A stretch of DNA of 64,000 nt, taken from Corynebacterium sp. HMSC29G08. Lineage in GTDB: Bacteria; Actinomycetota; Actinomycetes; Mycobacteriales; Mycobacteriaceae. A program made the position numbers and the translations under genes. Where the stretch lies: NCBI RefSeq assembly GCF_001806875.1, contig NZ_KV786260.1, positions 1 through 64,000 of the forward strand, given 5' to 3'. The notes under the pieces were generated by a model. It was not told the DNA's origin. It saw only the letters and a program-made list of their open reading frames with translations, and did not search any database. Below are positions 55,309 to 63,934 of the stretch, piece by piece (position 1 is the first letter of the stretch; each line of letters begins with the position of its first letter).

Positions 55309-58155
55309 TTAGGCCGGTTCCATCGGGCCGCGGCCGCTCGGGCCGGCCTCGCCGTCCTCGCCCTCACTGTTGTCGGTGCCGGTGCCGTTGCCGTTGTCGC
55401 GGTCGTCACCGTTGCCGGTGTTGTTGTCGGAGTCAGCAGCGTCGTCCGTGTTCAGGTCCCGCTCCAGGTCCCGGTCCAGGACAGTGCCTGCCGACTCCTG
55501 ATCAGCACCAGTGTCCACAGTGTCAGCCTCGTCCGGGAACTCTGAGGCCGGGCTTGCCGGCTCAACGCGGGACGGGTCGATCTCGCGGACTTCGCTTTCC
55601 AGCTCGATGTCAGCCTCGTCGAAAGTCTCAGCCGGCAGCGGACGCGGACGCGGGGTAAACGTCAGCTTTGCGCCCTTCTCGTCGGCTTCGATGTCGCCGT
55701 CGACGTCGACAGTAATGATCTCGCCAGCACCGATCTCGCCGAAGAGGATCTTCTCCGACAGGACGTCCTCCACCTCGCGCTGGATGGTGCGACGCAACGG
55801 GCGCGCACCCAGCACCGGGTCGAAGCCACGCTTGGCCAGGAGGTTCTTCGCAGCGTCCGTAAGCTCGATGCCCATGTCCTGAGCAGCCAGGTTCTTGTCC
55901 ACTCGGCCGATGAGCAGATCAACCATCTGCACAATCTCTTCCTGGGTGAGCTGGCGGAAGACCACAATCTCATCAATACGGTTGAGGAACTCGGGGCGGA
56001 AGTGCTTCTTCAGCTCATCATGCACCTTGTTCTTCATGCGCTCGTACTGCGCATCCGCATCGGTGGCGGTGCTGCCGGAAAAGCCCAGGCCGACAGCCTT
56101 CGAGATGTCACCAGTACCCAAGTTGGAGGTAAAGATCAGCACGGTGTTTTTGAAGTCCACCATGCGGCCTTGGCCGTCGGTGACGTGGCCCTCTTCCAGC
56201 ACCTGGAGCAGGGTGTTGTAGATCTCCTTGTGGGCTTTCTCGATTTCGTCGAAAAGCACGACCGAGAACGGCTTGCGGCGCACCTTCTCGGTGAGCTGGC
56301 CGCCCTCTTCGTAGCCCACGTACCCCGGAGGCGCACCGAACAGGCGCGAAGCGGTGAAGCGGTCATGGAACTCACCCATGTCCACCTGCACCAGCGAATC
56401 CTCATCACCAAAGAGGAACTCAGCCAGCGCCTTCGACAGCTCCGTCTTACCCACACCGGACGGTCCGGCGAAGATGAACGAACCGCTTGGGCGCTTCGGA
56501 TCCTTCAGGCCAGCACGGGTACGGCGGATGGAACGAGACACGGCGCGCACCGCTTCGTCCTGGCCGATGATGCGCTTGTGCAGCTCGCCTTCCATGTTGA
56601 GCAGACGTGAGGACTCGGACTCGGTCAGCTTGAACACCGGGATGCCGGTCCAGTTGGCCAGGACCTCTGCAATCTGGTCCTCACCAACCTCGGCGATGTC
56701 CTCAAGGTCATCGGAGCGCCACTTCTTTTCCTTCTCCGTGCGCTCCTCACCGAGCTTGCGTTCGGTGTCGCGCAGGCCAGCGGCCTTCTCAAAGTCCTGG
56801 GCGTCAATCGCCGCTTCCTTCTCGCGGCGGACCTCTGCGATGCGCTCATCCACCTCGCGCAGGCCCTCCGGCGCCGTCATGCGCTTAATGCGCATGCGTG
56901 CACCTGCCTCATCCAGCAGGTCCACGGCCTTATCCGGCAGGAAGCGGTCATTGATGTAGCGGTCCGCCAGGTTGGCTGCGGCCTTCAGCGCATCGTCGGT
57001 GTAGGAGACGCGGTGGTGTGCCTCGTAGCGGTCGCGCAGGCCTTTAAGAATCGTGATGGTGTCTTCCACACTCGGCTCATCTACCTGCACCGGCTGGAAG
57101 CGACGTTCCAGCGCCGCGTCCTTCTCAATGTGCTTGCGGTACTCATCCAGGGTGGTGGCACCGATGGTCTGCAGCTCACCGCGGGCAAGCTTGGGCTTGA
57201 GTAACGACGCCGCGTCGATCGCACCTTCCGCCGCACCCGCACCAACCAGCGTGTGGATCTCATCAATAAACAGGATGATGTCGCCGCGCTGGTTGATCTC
57301 CTTGAGCACCTTCTTCAGGCGTTCCTCGAAGTCACCGCGGTAGCGTGAGCCCGCAACCAGCGAGCCTAAGTCCAGGGAGTACACCTGCTTGTCACGCAGC
57401 GTCTCCGGGACCTTGCCGTTAGCAATGTCGAGCGCCAGACCCTCCACGACGGCGGTCTTACCCACGCCCGGCTCACCAATAAGTACCGGGTTGTTCTTCG
57501 TGCGGCGGGAGAGCACCTGCATGATGCGCTCAATTTCCTTGTCACGGCCTACCACCGGGTCCAGCTTGCCTTCCTTAGCAGCTGCGGTGAGGTTGCGGCC
57601 GAACTGGTCAAGCACCAGCGAGTTAGAGCGCTCGCCCTGCCCACGCGGGCCCGGGCCGGCAGCGGCTGGGGATCCCGGCGCTGAGGTCGGAGCCTCCGGG
57701 TTCTGCGCCTCGCCGCCCTCGTAGCCACTCAAAAGCTGGATAACCTGCTGGCGCACACGCGGCAGGTCTGCGCCCAGCTTGATCAGTACCTGCGCTGCTA
57801 CGCCTTCGCCCTCACGGATCAGGCCGAGCAGCAGGAACTCAGTACCGATGTACTTGTGCCCCATCTGCAGACCCTCGCGCAGGGAGAGCTCCAGGACCTT
57901 CTTGGCACGCGGGGTAAACGGGATGTGGCCGGTAACCGGCTGGGTGCCGTGGCCGATGATCTCGATGACCTCATTGCGTACGTCATCAAGATTGATGCCC
58001 ATGGACTCTAAAGCCTTGGCGGCAACACCCTCGCCCTCCTTAATCAGGCCAAGCAGGATGTGTTCGGTGCCCATGTAATTGTGATTCAGCGCGCGCGCCT
58101 CCTCCTGGGCAAGAACGATGACGCGACGGGCGCGATCCGTAAACCGTTCAAACAT
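55309..58155 (-). CDS. clpC: ATP-dependent Clp protease ATPase subunit ClpC
   Basis: 948 residues. Two N-domain repeats ([21 protein letters not shown] and [17 protein letters not shown]) are followed by AAA+ domain 1 (Walker A GEPGVGKT), the UVR-containing middle domain ([24 protein letters not shown]) and AAA+ domain 2 ([20 protein letters not shown]). The core ends near residue 850; the last ~95 residues are an acidic tail of Asp, Glu, Asn, Gly and Ser. Mycobacterial ClpC1 is about 848 residues. It unfolds substrates for ClpP1P2. A candidate ClgR site lies 123-139 bases upstream. Confidence 0.96.
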   Translation of the reverse strand: MFERFTDRARRVIVLAQEEARALNHNYMGTEHILLGLIKEGEGVAAKALESMGINLDDVRNEVIEIIGHGTQPVTGHIPFTPRAKKVLELSLREGLQMGHKYIGTEFLLLGLIREGEGVAAQVLIKLGADLPRVRQQVIQLLSGYEGGEAQNPEAPTSAPGSPAAAGPGPRGQGERSNSLVLDQFGRNLTAAAKEGKLDPVVGRDKEIERIMQVLSRRTKNNPVLIGEPGVGKTAVVEGLALDIANGKVPETLRDKQVYSLDLGSLVAGSRYRGDFEERLKKVLKEINQRGDIILFIDEIHTLVGAGAAEGAIDAASLLKPKLARGELQTIGATTLDEYRKHIEKDAALERRFQPVQVDEPSVEDTITILKGLRDRYEAHHRVSYTDDALKAAANLADRYINDRFLPDKAVDLLDEAGARMRIKRMTAPEGLREVDERIAEVRREKEAAIDAQDFEKAAGLRDTERKLGEERTEKEKKWRSDDLEDIAEVGEDQIAEVLANWTGIPVFKLTESESSRLLNMEGELHKRIIGQDEAVRAVSRSIRRTRAGLKDPKRPSGSFIFAGPSGVGKTELSKALAEFLFGDEDSLVQVDMGEFHDRFTASRLFGAPPGYVGYEEGGQLTEKVRRKPFSVVLFDEIEKAHKEIYNTLLQVLEEGHVTDGQGRMVDFKNTVLIFTSNLGTGDISKAVGLGFSGSTATDADAQYERMKNKVHDELKKHFRPEFLNRIDEIVVFRQLTQEEIVQMVDLLIGRVDKNLAAQDMGIELTDAAKNLLAKRGFDPVLGARPLRRTIQREVEDVLSEKILFGEIGAGEIITVDVDGDIEADEKGAKLTFTPRPRPLPAETFDEADIELESEVREIDPSRVEPASPASEFPDEADTVDTGADQESAGTVLDRDLERDLNTDDAADSDNNTGNGDDRDNGNGTGTDNSEGEDGEAGPSGRGPMEPA

Positions 58156-58216
58156 GTGGGCTACCCCTTCTCAAAACAGATTCCCTAAATAGTCGTTCTC
58201 ACACCATAACGCCGAA

Positions 58217-58255
58217 GCCCCACACTTCTTCCCTGCATTTCGGTCAGTGTGGGGC
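58217..58255. terminator. Hairpin between metQ-like gene and clpC
   Basis: GCCCCACACT (58217-58226) and AGTGTGGGGC (58246-58255) form a perfect 10-bp stem. It lacks a clear T-run, so termination may be partial. It follows the lipoprotein gene on the minus strand. Confidence 0.55.
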
Positions 58256-58277
58256 ATATCTGCAGGTAGGGGGCAAT

Positions 58278-58294
58278 GTTCGCCAGTAGCGAAC
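58278..58294 (-). promoter_or_regulatory. Candidate ClgR operator upstream of clpC
   Basis: GTTCGC-CAGTA-GCGAAC is a perfect 17-base dyad. The CGC-N5-GCG core with T/A flanks matches the known ClgR target in C. glutamicum except for one central base. ClgR activates clpC and clpP1P2 after heat or redox stress. The site touches the metQ-like stop codon (58297). Confidence 0.6.
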
Positions 58295-58296
58295 GG

Positions 58297-59166
58297 CTAG
58301 TTCACCGGCAAAACAGCATTGCCGTACTCCTCACGAATCCACTCGGCAGCCTGATTCGACTGCAGCGCTTCGGCCACGTCCTTGACGCGCGGATCGACGG
58401 CGGATTCCTGGCTTGCAACAAACACGTTGACGTACGGGTTGTTTTCGGGGGACTCGGACAGCACCGCGTCATCCACCGGGTCATAGCCGGATTCTAGGGC
58501 AAGGGAGGACGCCGCGATGACGCCGTAGACGTTGTTGTCACGAATCGACTGCAGCACCATCAGATCCTCCACCGGCACGATATTCAAGTTGCGCGGGTTG
58601 TCTTTAATGGACAGCAGGTCTATCGACGTCACCGCCTCCGGATCCAAATCCGCATCCAACGTAATCAGCCCATTCTTTTCCAACAGCAGCAGACCACGGG
58701 CGAGGTTGGACGGGCTCGACGGCACCACAATGTCCGCGCCGTCCGGAATCTGGTCCGCAGAGGTGATCTTCTCCGAGTACATCGACGTCGGCTCCAAGTG
58801 CACACTGGCCAAATTGACCAGCTGCTTGCCGGTCTGGGCCTCCCAGTCACGCAGGTACGGCACATGCTGGAAGAAGTTCGCATCCACCGAACCATCAGCG
58901 ACGGCCATATTCGCCGCCGACACATCCGTGACGGTTTTTATGTCCAACGTGAACGAGTCATTGATCTCGTCCAGGTGTTCCAGAATCTCCAGGTGCGGCA
59001 CAGGGGAGGCAAGAATCGTCAGCGGGGCAGCTGCATCAACGGGCGCACTGTCACCAGTTGCATCGGTTGAGGCAGAGGGCGAAGACCCGCAGGCGGCGGT
59101 GGTGAAGATAATGGCGGTGGTGGCGAGGGCGGTTGCGATGGGGCGTCGAAAAGCAAGAAGGCTCAT
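58297..59166 (-). CDS. MetQ/NlpA-family substrate-binding lipoprotein
   Basis: 289 residues. Signal peptide to lipobox TAAC. The NlpA/MetQ fold shows LTILASPVPHLEILEHL, DGSVDANFFQHVPYLRDWEAQTGKQLVNLASVHLEPTSMYS, PSSPSNLARGLLLLEKNGLI and NPYVNVFVAS. The family binds methionine or similar compounds for MetNI importers, but no metN or metI is nearby. Its start codon abuts the oxygenase stop, so the two are one transcript and the ligand may be the oxygenase substrate or product. Confidence 0.88.
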   Translation of the reverse strand: MSLLAFRRPIATALATTAIIFTTAACGSSPSASTDATGDSAPVDAAAPLTILASPVPHLEILEHLDEINDSFTLDIKTVTDVSAANMAVADGSVDANFFQHVPYLRDWEAQTGKQLVNLASVHLEPTSMYSEKITSADQIPDGADIVVPSSPSNLARGLLLLEKNGLITLDADLDPEAVTSIDLLSIKDNPRNLNIVPVEDLMVLQSIRDNNVYGVIAASSLALESGYDPVDDAVLSESPENNPYVNVFVASQESAVDPRVKDVAEALQSNQAAEWIREEYGNAVLPVN

Positions 59167-60183
59167 TTACAGCTCCTGGAATTGATCAGCAATAGATTGG
59201 TTGAATTTCGCTGTGGTCTCGGGGTGCGCACGAATGCGGGACTTCAGGGTGTTGAGACCCGAGTTTCCATAAATCTGCTGCCCCTGCATGTCCTGGCCAA
59301 CACCCCGCGACTCCGCACGGTAGGCCTCCGGCAGCTCAAGCGTGGGCAGCGTCGTATCCAGATTCGGGGTGAGGAAAAACGGGAAGGAGTAACGCTCCGA
59401 ACCCTTCGCCGTAGGCAGCACGCGGTGGCGCGTGGCCACGAGGTAGCCATCGGTGGCGCTTTCCAGCAGCTCACCAATATTGACCACGTACGTGTTTACA
59501 ATGGGCTGGACATCGATCCAACCGTTGTCCGTCTCCACCTGAAGCCCAGAAGAATCTGGCTCAATGTAGAGCAGCGTGATCACTCCCGAATCCTTATGGG
59601 CGCCAACGCCCTGGGTGGCCTCGTTATGCTCAACCGCGGGGTAACGCACCAGTTTCAGCAGCGGGAACGGGTGTGCAAACTGCTCATCAAACACGCCTTC
59701 GTCCTGGCCAAGCGCTTTCGACCACGCGCGGATAATGTTTTGTGAGATCCCCGTGAGGTGCTGGATGTACCCGTTGACAGCGTCCTTCAGCTCCGGCACC
59801 TGGGCTGGCCACGGGTTCGGCCCCTCAACCACGCGCCACGGGCGCTGTGCGTACTCAGCCTCGTCGTGCGCGGGCAGGTCGAAGGAGTAATCCAGTTGCT
59901 CGCGCCAGTCCACCTTGTTTTGCGTGCGCTCATCGCCGAGGCTGGAGTAGCCGCGGTAGTGGCGGTTGTTCAGGTTGGAAATCTCGTTCTTCTGCTCCAG
60001 TGGCAGTGCGAAGAATTCTTTGGACTTGGCAATTACGGTGTTGCGAAGCTTCTCGTCCACACCGTGGTCCGTGAGGTAGAAAAACCCGATCTTGTGAGTA
60101 ACTTGGCGTAGTCGATCTATTTCTTCTACATCTCCGGCCGCAAGCTTTGCGTAGGAGATGATGGGAAGCGCGGCTTCTGACAT
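59167..60183 (-). CDS. 2-Oxoglutarate/Fe(II)-dependent oxygenase, isopenicillin N synthase-like
   Basis: 338 residues from ATG 60183, which has AAAGGA nine bases upstream (an in-frame start 15 bases earlier is weaker). The DIOX_N region GFFYLTDHGVDEKLRNTVIAKSKEFFALP and the 2OG-Fe(II) domain are complete: iron ligands His196, Asp198 (GAHKDSG) and His253 (TRHRV), and 2-oxoglutarate-binding Arg264-x-Ser266 (RYSFPFF). So it is probably an active oxygenase; the substrate is unknown. Cotranscribed with the MetQ-like lipoprotein. Confidence 0.9.
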   Translation of the reverse strand: MSEAALPIISYAKLAAGDVEEIDRLRQVTHKIGFFYLTDHGVDEKLRNTVIAKSKEFFALPLEQKNEISNLNNRHYRGYSSLGDERTQNKVDWREQLDYSFDLPAHDEAEYAQRPWRVVEGPNPWPAQVPELKDAVNGYIQHLTGISQNIIRAWSKALGQDEGVFDEQFAHPFPLLKLVRYPAVEHNEATQGVGAHKDSGVITLLYIEPDSSGLQVETDNGWIDVQPIVNTYVVNIGELLESATDGYLVATRHRVLPTAKGSERYSFPFFLTPNLDTTLPTLELPEAYRAESRGVGQDMQGQQIYGNSGLNTLKSRIRAHPETTAKFNQSIADQFQEL

Positions 60184-60200
60184 GGTCAATCCTTTCATAA

Positions 60201-60216
60201 TGAACAGCTTGGTTCA
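60201..60216 (-). promoter_or_regulatory. Candidate operator before the oxygenase/MetQ-like operon
   Basis: TGAAC-AGCTTG-GTTCA is a perfect 5-bp dyad with six-base spacer, 18-33 bases upstream of the oxygenase ATG, where a repressor would block transcription. The regulator is not identified. Confidence 0.4.
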
Positions 60217-60289
60217 GTTTCTAGAAGGCAACCCTAGACCGTTTTGTTCGTTCTGAAAGTATGCGGCAGGTTTTTATTCAACGCCGTCC

Positions 60290-61933
60290 CTAGCGGGCAT
60301 ACTCCTGCGCTGCCTGCCGGCACTCCTCCAAGCTGCTGCTACCCAGCGCAGCCTGCACCGCCGGAATCTTCACGGCGGCCATGGACAGCGAGCTAACCCC
60401 CATCCCTACCAACACCTGCGCCAGCCTCGGATCGCCCGCGGCCTCACCACACACCCCGATGGGCTTACCCTTCACGACGCCCACCTGTGCCACCATCCGA
60501 ACCATCCCCAGCACCGCCGGCTGCCACGGGTCCTGCAACGCACCTAAATCCCCGTGCATCCTGTCGGCTGCCATCACGTATTGCGCCAGGTCATTCGTGC
60601 CAATGGAGGCGAAATCCACCTCCTCCAGGATCTCTTGCGCCATGATCGCGGCCGCCGGGGTTTCAATCATCACGCCCACGTTTTTCAGCCCGTGAGCACG
60701 GGCGCGCCGCGCGAACCAGCGCGCCTCATCTGCCGACACCACCATCGGCGCCATCACCCACAGCTCCGAGTCCGGGACCTGCCCGGCGGCGTTCGCAAGC
60801 GCTTCAAGCTGCGTCTCCAACAGCTCTGGGTACCGCTGCAACATGCGGATCCCCCGCAGTCCCAGCGCCGGGTTTTCCTCCTCCTGTGCAGGCACGAATC
60901 GCAGCGGTTTATCCGCCCCCGCGTCCAGCGTGCGCACCACCACCCTGCGTCCGGCCGCTGCCCGCAGCGCTAAAACATACTGATCTGTCTGCTCCTTGAC
61001 CCCCGGCGCGTCATCACGGTCCAAGAACAGAAACTCCGTCCGGAACAAACCAACGCCCTCCGCAGCCAAACTTTCCGCAGCCAAGGCGTCCATCTCGGCG
61101 GCACTGCCGATGTTGGCCAGCAGTTTCACCGGGTAGCCGTCGCTGGTCCGGCCAGCGCCAGCGCCTGCCCCAGCGCCAGCTTCAGCCACAGCGCCAGCAC
61201 CAGCGCCAGTACCAGCGCCTGCGCCAGCCTCTCGCACGGCCAACTCCAAGCCAGCCACCTCCTCGGGCGTGGGGTTGACGTGCACTTCACCGGTGGTGGC
61301 GTGGAGGGAGATGCGGTGGGCGTCGCTAAGCAAAATGCCCCTGACCTGCACCACCGCAGGAATCCCGAGCTGCGCCGCGAGGATCGCCGTATGCGATGTC
61401 GGCCCACCCGCCTCCGTGACAATGCCCGCGACCAGCGCCGGATCCAGCGAGGCTGTCTGCGCCGGCGCCAAATCGTGCGCCACAATGATGCTCGGGCGCT
61501 CAAGCTGCGGCACCCCCGGCTCCGGCAGGCCGCGCAGCCGCGCGATCGCGCGATCTCGAATGTCATAGAGATCCACCACCCGCTCCGCGAAGTACCCGCC
61601 CAGATTACGCAGCTTTTCCGCATACACCTCCACGGCATTGGCCACCGCGGTAGTTCGCCCCGCGCCGCGCGCCAGCTCCTTGTCAATCGCCTTGATCAGC
61701 GCCCGATCAGTAGCCAAAGAAGCCGTGGCCTCGAGCATGCTCTTGTGCGGCCCATCGCCCGCAGCCCTCACCGACGCAGCAACCGCATCCAGCGTTTCGC
61801 GGATCTGCTGGCCGTCGGCTGTCGGATCCGTCGAGGGAGCCTCTTGCTTATCGACGCCCACCGGACGCCCCACCCCCACAACCGGCGCCGTTACAAACCC
61901 CGGACAAACACTGATGCCGCGCAAAGTAACCAT
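60290..61933 (-). CDS. ptsI: PTS enzyme I (phosphoenolpyruvate-protein phosphotransferase)
   Basis: 547 residues. The phosphorylated His181 is in GGPTSHTAILA; the C-terminal PEP-binding barrel has GVGLFRTEFLFLDRDDAPG, RTLDAGADKPLRF, SIGTNDLAQYVMAADR and the cysteine of GKPIGVCGEAAGDP. Residues about 235-261, between the two halves, are replaced by an Ala-Gly repeat linker. It transfers phosphate from PEP to HPr for sugar uptake. Unusually, no ptsH or sugar permease is adjacent; the gene follows two envelope-protein genes by 15 bases. Confidence 0.93.
   Translation of the reverse strand: MVTLRGISVCPGFVTAPVVGVGRPVGVDKQEAPSTDPTADGQQIRETLDAVAASVRAAGDGPHKSMLEATASLATDRALIKAIDKELARGAGRTTAVANAVEVYAEKLRNLGGYFAERVVDLYDIRDRAIARLRGLPEPGVPQLERPSIIVAHDLAPAQTASLDPALVAGIVTEAGGPTSHTAILAAQLGIPAVVQVRGILLSDAHRISLHATTGEVHVNPTPEEVAGLELAVREAGAGAGTGAGAGAVAEAGAGAGAGAGRTSDGYPVKLLANIGSAAEMDALAAESLAAEGVGLFRTEFLFLDRDDAPGVKEQTDQYVLALRAAAGRRVVVRTLDAGADKPLRFVPAQEEENPALGLRGIRMLQRYPELLETQLEALANAAGQVPDSELWVMAPMVVSADEARWFARRARAHGLKNVGVMIETPAAAIMAQEILEEVDFASIGTNDLAQYVMAADRMHGDLGALQDPWQPAVLGMVRMVAQVGVVKGKPIGVCGEAAGDPRLAQVLVGMGVSSLSMAAVKIPAVQAALGSSSLEECRQAAQEYAR
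61151..61228. repeat. Imperfect GCCAGC hexanucleotide repeat inside ptsI
   Basis: About thirteen units of GCCAGC-like hexamers encode alternating Ala and Gly. Being six bases long, gain or loss of units keeps the frame and changes only the length of the linker between the phosphohistidine and PEP-binding halves of enzyme I. Confidence 0.9.
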
Positions 61934-61948
61934 AGTTTCTCTCGGCCG

Positions 61949-62926
61949 CTAGCAGATGGGCAGGCGCATGCGCAGGTTCGCCGCACTATCGCCGTTGACC
62001 AGGATCAGGTAGTTGCTCCAGTGGCTGTTCGGCGCCATGTAGTACGTCTCGGTGTCCTGGCCGGGGATTTTCGCGGAAGTGAACTCGCAAACCTCGTTGC
62101 CGTAGTGCTCTACTGACTCGCTAGGCGGGATGGCTGCCTCGCGGGCTGCTTCCGTGTCGTACTGGATTACGGTGATGCCAACCTTGTCATCGACACAGCG
62201 GATCTTCGCCGTCTCATCATTGCCGTATTCACGCGCGGTGCACGGCAACCCGTCGATGCCGCGGCCGCCATCGTTGGCAGCGATGATGTTCGGAAAATCC
62301 TCCGCCACCATCGCATACGGCTGCTCCCAGGCCGTGCCCTGCGTAGCGTTTGGACCTGTGCCTTGGCCAGCGAACCACCACAGCCCGCCACCCACAAGTG
62401 CCACTAGCGCCACCGCCGCGGCAGCGATCGGCCACACCGTGCGCTTCTTTTTGTCAGACTCTTGGCCTTCCTCCACTTTCGGAATCGGCTCGGTTGAGTG
62501 GTGCTGCTGCGGGAGCGACGACGTCTGCCTACTCGGCCCATACTGATACGGCCGACCCGTCAACGGCGCAGCCTCCGCAGGTTTCTCCGCGGTCATGCCT
62601 GCATCCATGCCCGAAGCATTGCCCGAAGTCATGCCCGAAGCATTGCCCCCGCCCAAATTCGTGTGGGCCAACTGACGCAAAGAATCCGGCGTCATCGCCG
62701 GCGCATTCGGGTCGTTCAAGCGTTGGTCGTAGGCTGAACGTCGATAAGGATCCCCCAGCACCGCACGCGCCACCTGCAGTTCCTCCAACCCGCCCGGGTT
62801 CCGCGTGCTGCCAGCCTGAATCCGCTGGTCAATCTCCTGGGCCAACGCGGCCGCGTCCTTCGCCCGATCAAGGCGAAGCGAGTCATACAGGTTGTAGTGG
62901 GCCATCATCCAATCCTCACGGTTCAT
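61949..62926 (-). CDS. Envelope protein with degenerate J-domain-like N-terminus
   Basis: 325 residues. The first ~70 (YNLYDSLRLDRAKDAAALAQEIDQRI through VARAVLGDPYRRSAYDQRLNDP) resemble a DnaJ domain but lack the HPD tripeptide, so Hsp70 stimulation is unlikely. A disordered Gly/Ser/Met-rich region follows (NASGMTSGNASGMDAGMT). One membrane helix (about 167-190, VWPIAAAAVALVALVGGGLWWF) leads to an extracytoplasmic domain with cysteines (LPCTAREYG, KIRCVDDK, NEVCEFTS, RLPIC). Start MNREDWM at 62926 or MMAHYN (62908-62911). Only 15 bases precede ptsI. Function unknown. Confidence 0.75.
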   Translation of the reverse strand: MNREDWMMAHYNLYDSLRLDRAKDAAALAQEIDQRIQAGSTRNPGGLEELQVARAVLGDPYRRSAYDQRLNDPNAPAMTPDSLRQLAHTNLGGGNASGMTSGNASGMDAGMTAEKPAEAAPLTGRPYQYGPSRQTSSLPQQHHSTEPIPKVEEGQESDKKKRTVWPIAAAAVALVALVGGGLWWFAGQGTGPNATQGTAWEQPYAMVAEDFPNIIAANDGGRGIDGLPCTAREYGNDETAKIRCVDDKVGITVIQYDTEAAREAAIPPSESVEHYGNEVCEFTSAKIPGQDTETYYMAPNSHWSNYLILVNGDSAANLRMRLPIC

Positions 62927-62928
62927 CC

Positions 62929-63753
62929 CTAGCAGGGATCAAAATACTCAGCACGGTCAACCAGCACGCGACCATTACCACCGTACTGCGCCTTCGCCCG
63001 ACACATCCCATCAACATCGGACAAAAAATCCAGATACACCGGGTAAATGTCATCACCTTCGAGCTGCCCGCGTAACGACGCACACCGCCCCGGCACCGTA
63101 AACTTCACACTCCTACCCGACGGGTGCGCCGCCAACACCTGCCTTGCAATCTTGTGTGCGGTATCCGGCTCATTATCAATCACCGAATCCAAGATCAGAA
63201 TGTTGCGGCCATCGCAGGCGGGGTAGCTGGCGGCCTCACCGGCCTCACCAAGATTGACCACCGTGATGTACGGGCTCGACGGGTCCCCCTTCGGCGCCGT
63301 CTCAACATACTCATCAAACCCGGTCTTACCCGTTGGGCACTTGCGCATCTTCACCAAAATGGTCTCCGGCACCCCAATGTCGCGCATGTGTGCAGTGTCC
63401 CAGCAGGGGGCTTCGCCCCATTTGGTGTCGGTGACGTGGCCGTCGGCAAGCAAAGGCCCCCACTGGCTGCCATCCCACTGCAGGAAGCTGAACTCATCTG
63501 ACGACGGCACACCCGCATACGCGAAGCCACCCTCGCAGTCGAAGAACTTGTGCTGCATGCCCACCGAGTTGGTGGGAAGCAGCGCGTTGTCGCACACCGG
63601 CGGGGATGTCGGCGTTTCCCTAGGCGCAGCTTCCACCGAGGTGAACAGCGGGGTCGGCTCCGCGATCTCCCGCACTGCTGTAGGCGTGCATGCCACCAGG
63701 CCGGCAGTCAGCCCAGCGGCAGTGATGAGCGTAAAGATCCTGTGAGAGCGCAT
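62929..63753 (-). CDS. Lipoprotein of unknown function, first gene of the ptsI unit
   Basis: 274 residues with a signal peptide ending LVAC. Cysteine-rich mature domain (PPVCDNALL, FFDCEGGF, EAPCWDT, MRKCPTG, SYPACDGRN, PGRCASL, GMCRAKA, FDPC), suggesting disulfides outside the cell. Two bases separate it from the J-like gene, so they are cotranscribed and probably act together at the envelope. No family recognised. Confidence 0.75.
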   Translation of the reverse strand: MRSHRIFTLITAAGLTAGLVACTPTAVREIAEPTPLFTSVEAAPRETPTSPPVCDNALLPTNSVGMQHKFFDCEGGFAYAGVPSSDEFSFLQWDGSQWGPLLADGHVTDTKWGEAPCWDTAHMRDIGVPETILVKMRKCPTGKTGFDEYVETAPKGDPSSPYITVVNLGEAGEAASYPACDGRNILILDSVIDNEPDTAHKIARQVLAAHPSGRSVKFTVPGRCASLRGQLEGDDIYPVYLDFLSDVDGMCRAKAQYGGNGRVLVDRAEYFDPC

Positions 63754-63794
63754 GCGCGAATCCTAACCCACGCAAGCCAGCCTCATTTGCAATG

Positions 63795-63828
63795 TCTGCT
63801 AGGAAGGATCCCCTTACCTACTAGCAGA
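63795..63828. repeat. Inverted repeat, copy 1 of a related pair
   Basis: TCTGCTAG (63795-63802) and CTAGCAGA (63821-63828) pair, with AAGG/CCTT inside. It shares TCTGCTAGGAAGGAT with copy 2. It is upstream of the 62929-63753 lipoprotein gene. Confidence 0.8.
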
Positions 63829-63881
63829 TAAAGTTTTGGGCCGGGCATTTCCGCAGGTGGCCACTCGCTTCCAGAAGGCGA

Positions 63882-63934
63882 AAAAGCGTTATCTGCTAGG
63901 AAGGATTGTCTAACTCCTAGCAGATAACGCTTTT
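63882..63934. terminator. Perfect 20-bp inverted repeat, copy 2 of a related pair
   Basis: AAAAGCGTTATCTGCTAGGA (63882-63901) and its exact reverse complement (63915-63934) flank a 13-base loop. It ends in TTTT on the plus strand and its complement ends likewise on the minus strand, so it can act as a terminator in both directions. The loop begins AGGAT as in copy 1. Confidence 0.75.

Noticed and set aside
60221-60262. CTAGACC near the oxygenase promoter as a McbR (methionine repressor) site
   Set aside because: No opposing GTCTA half-site at the correct spacing; only one half resembles the motif.
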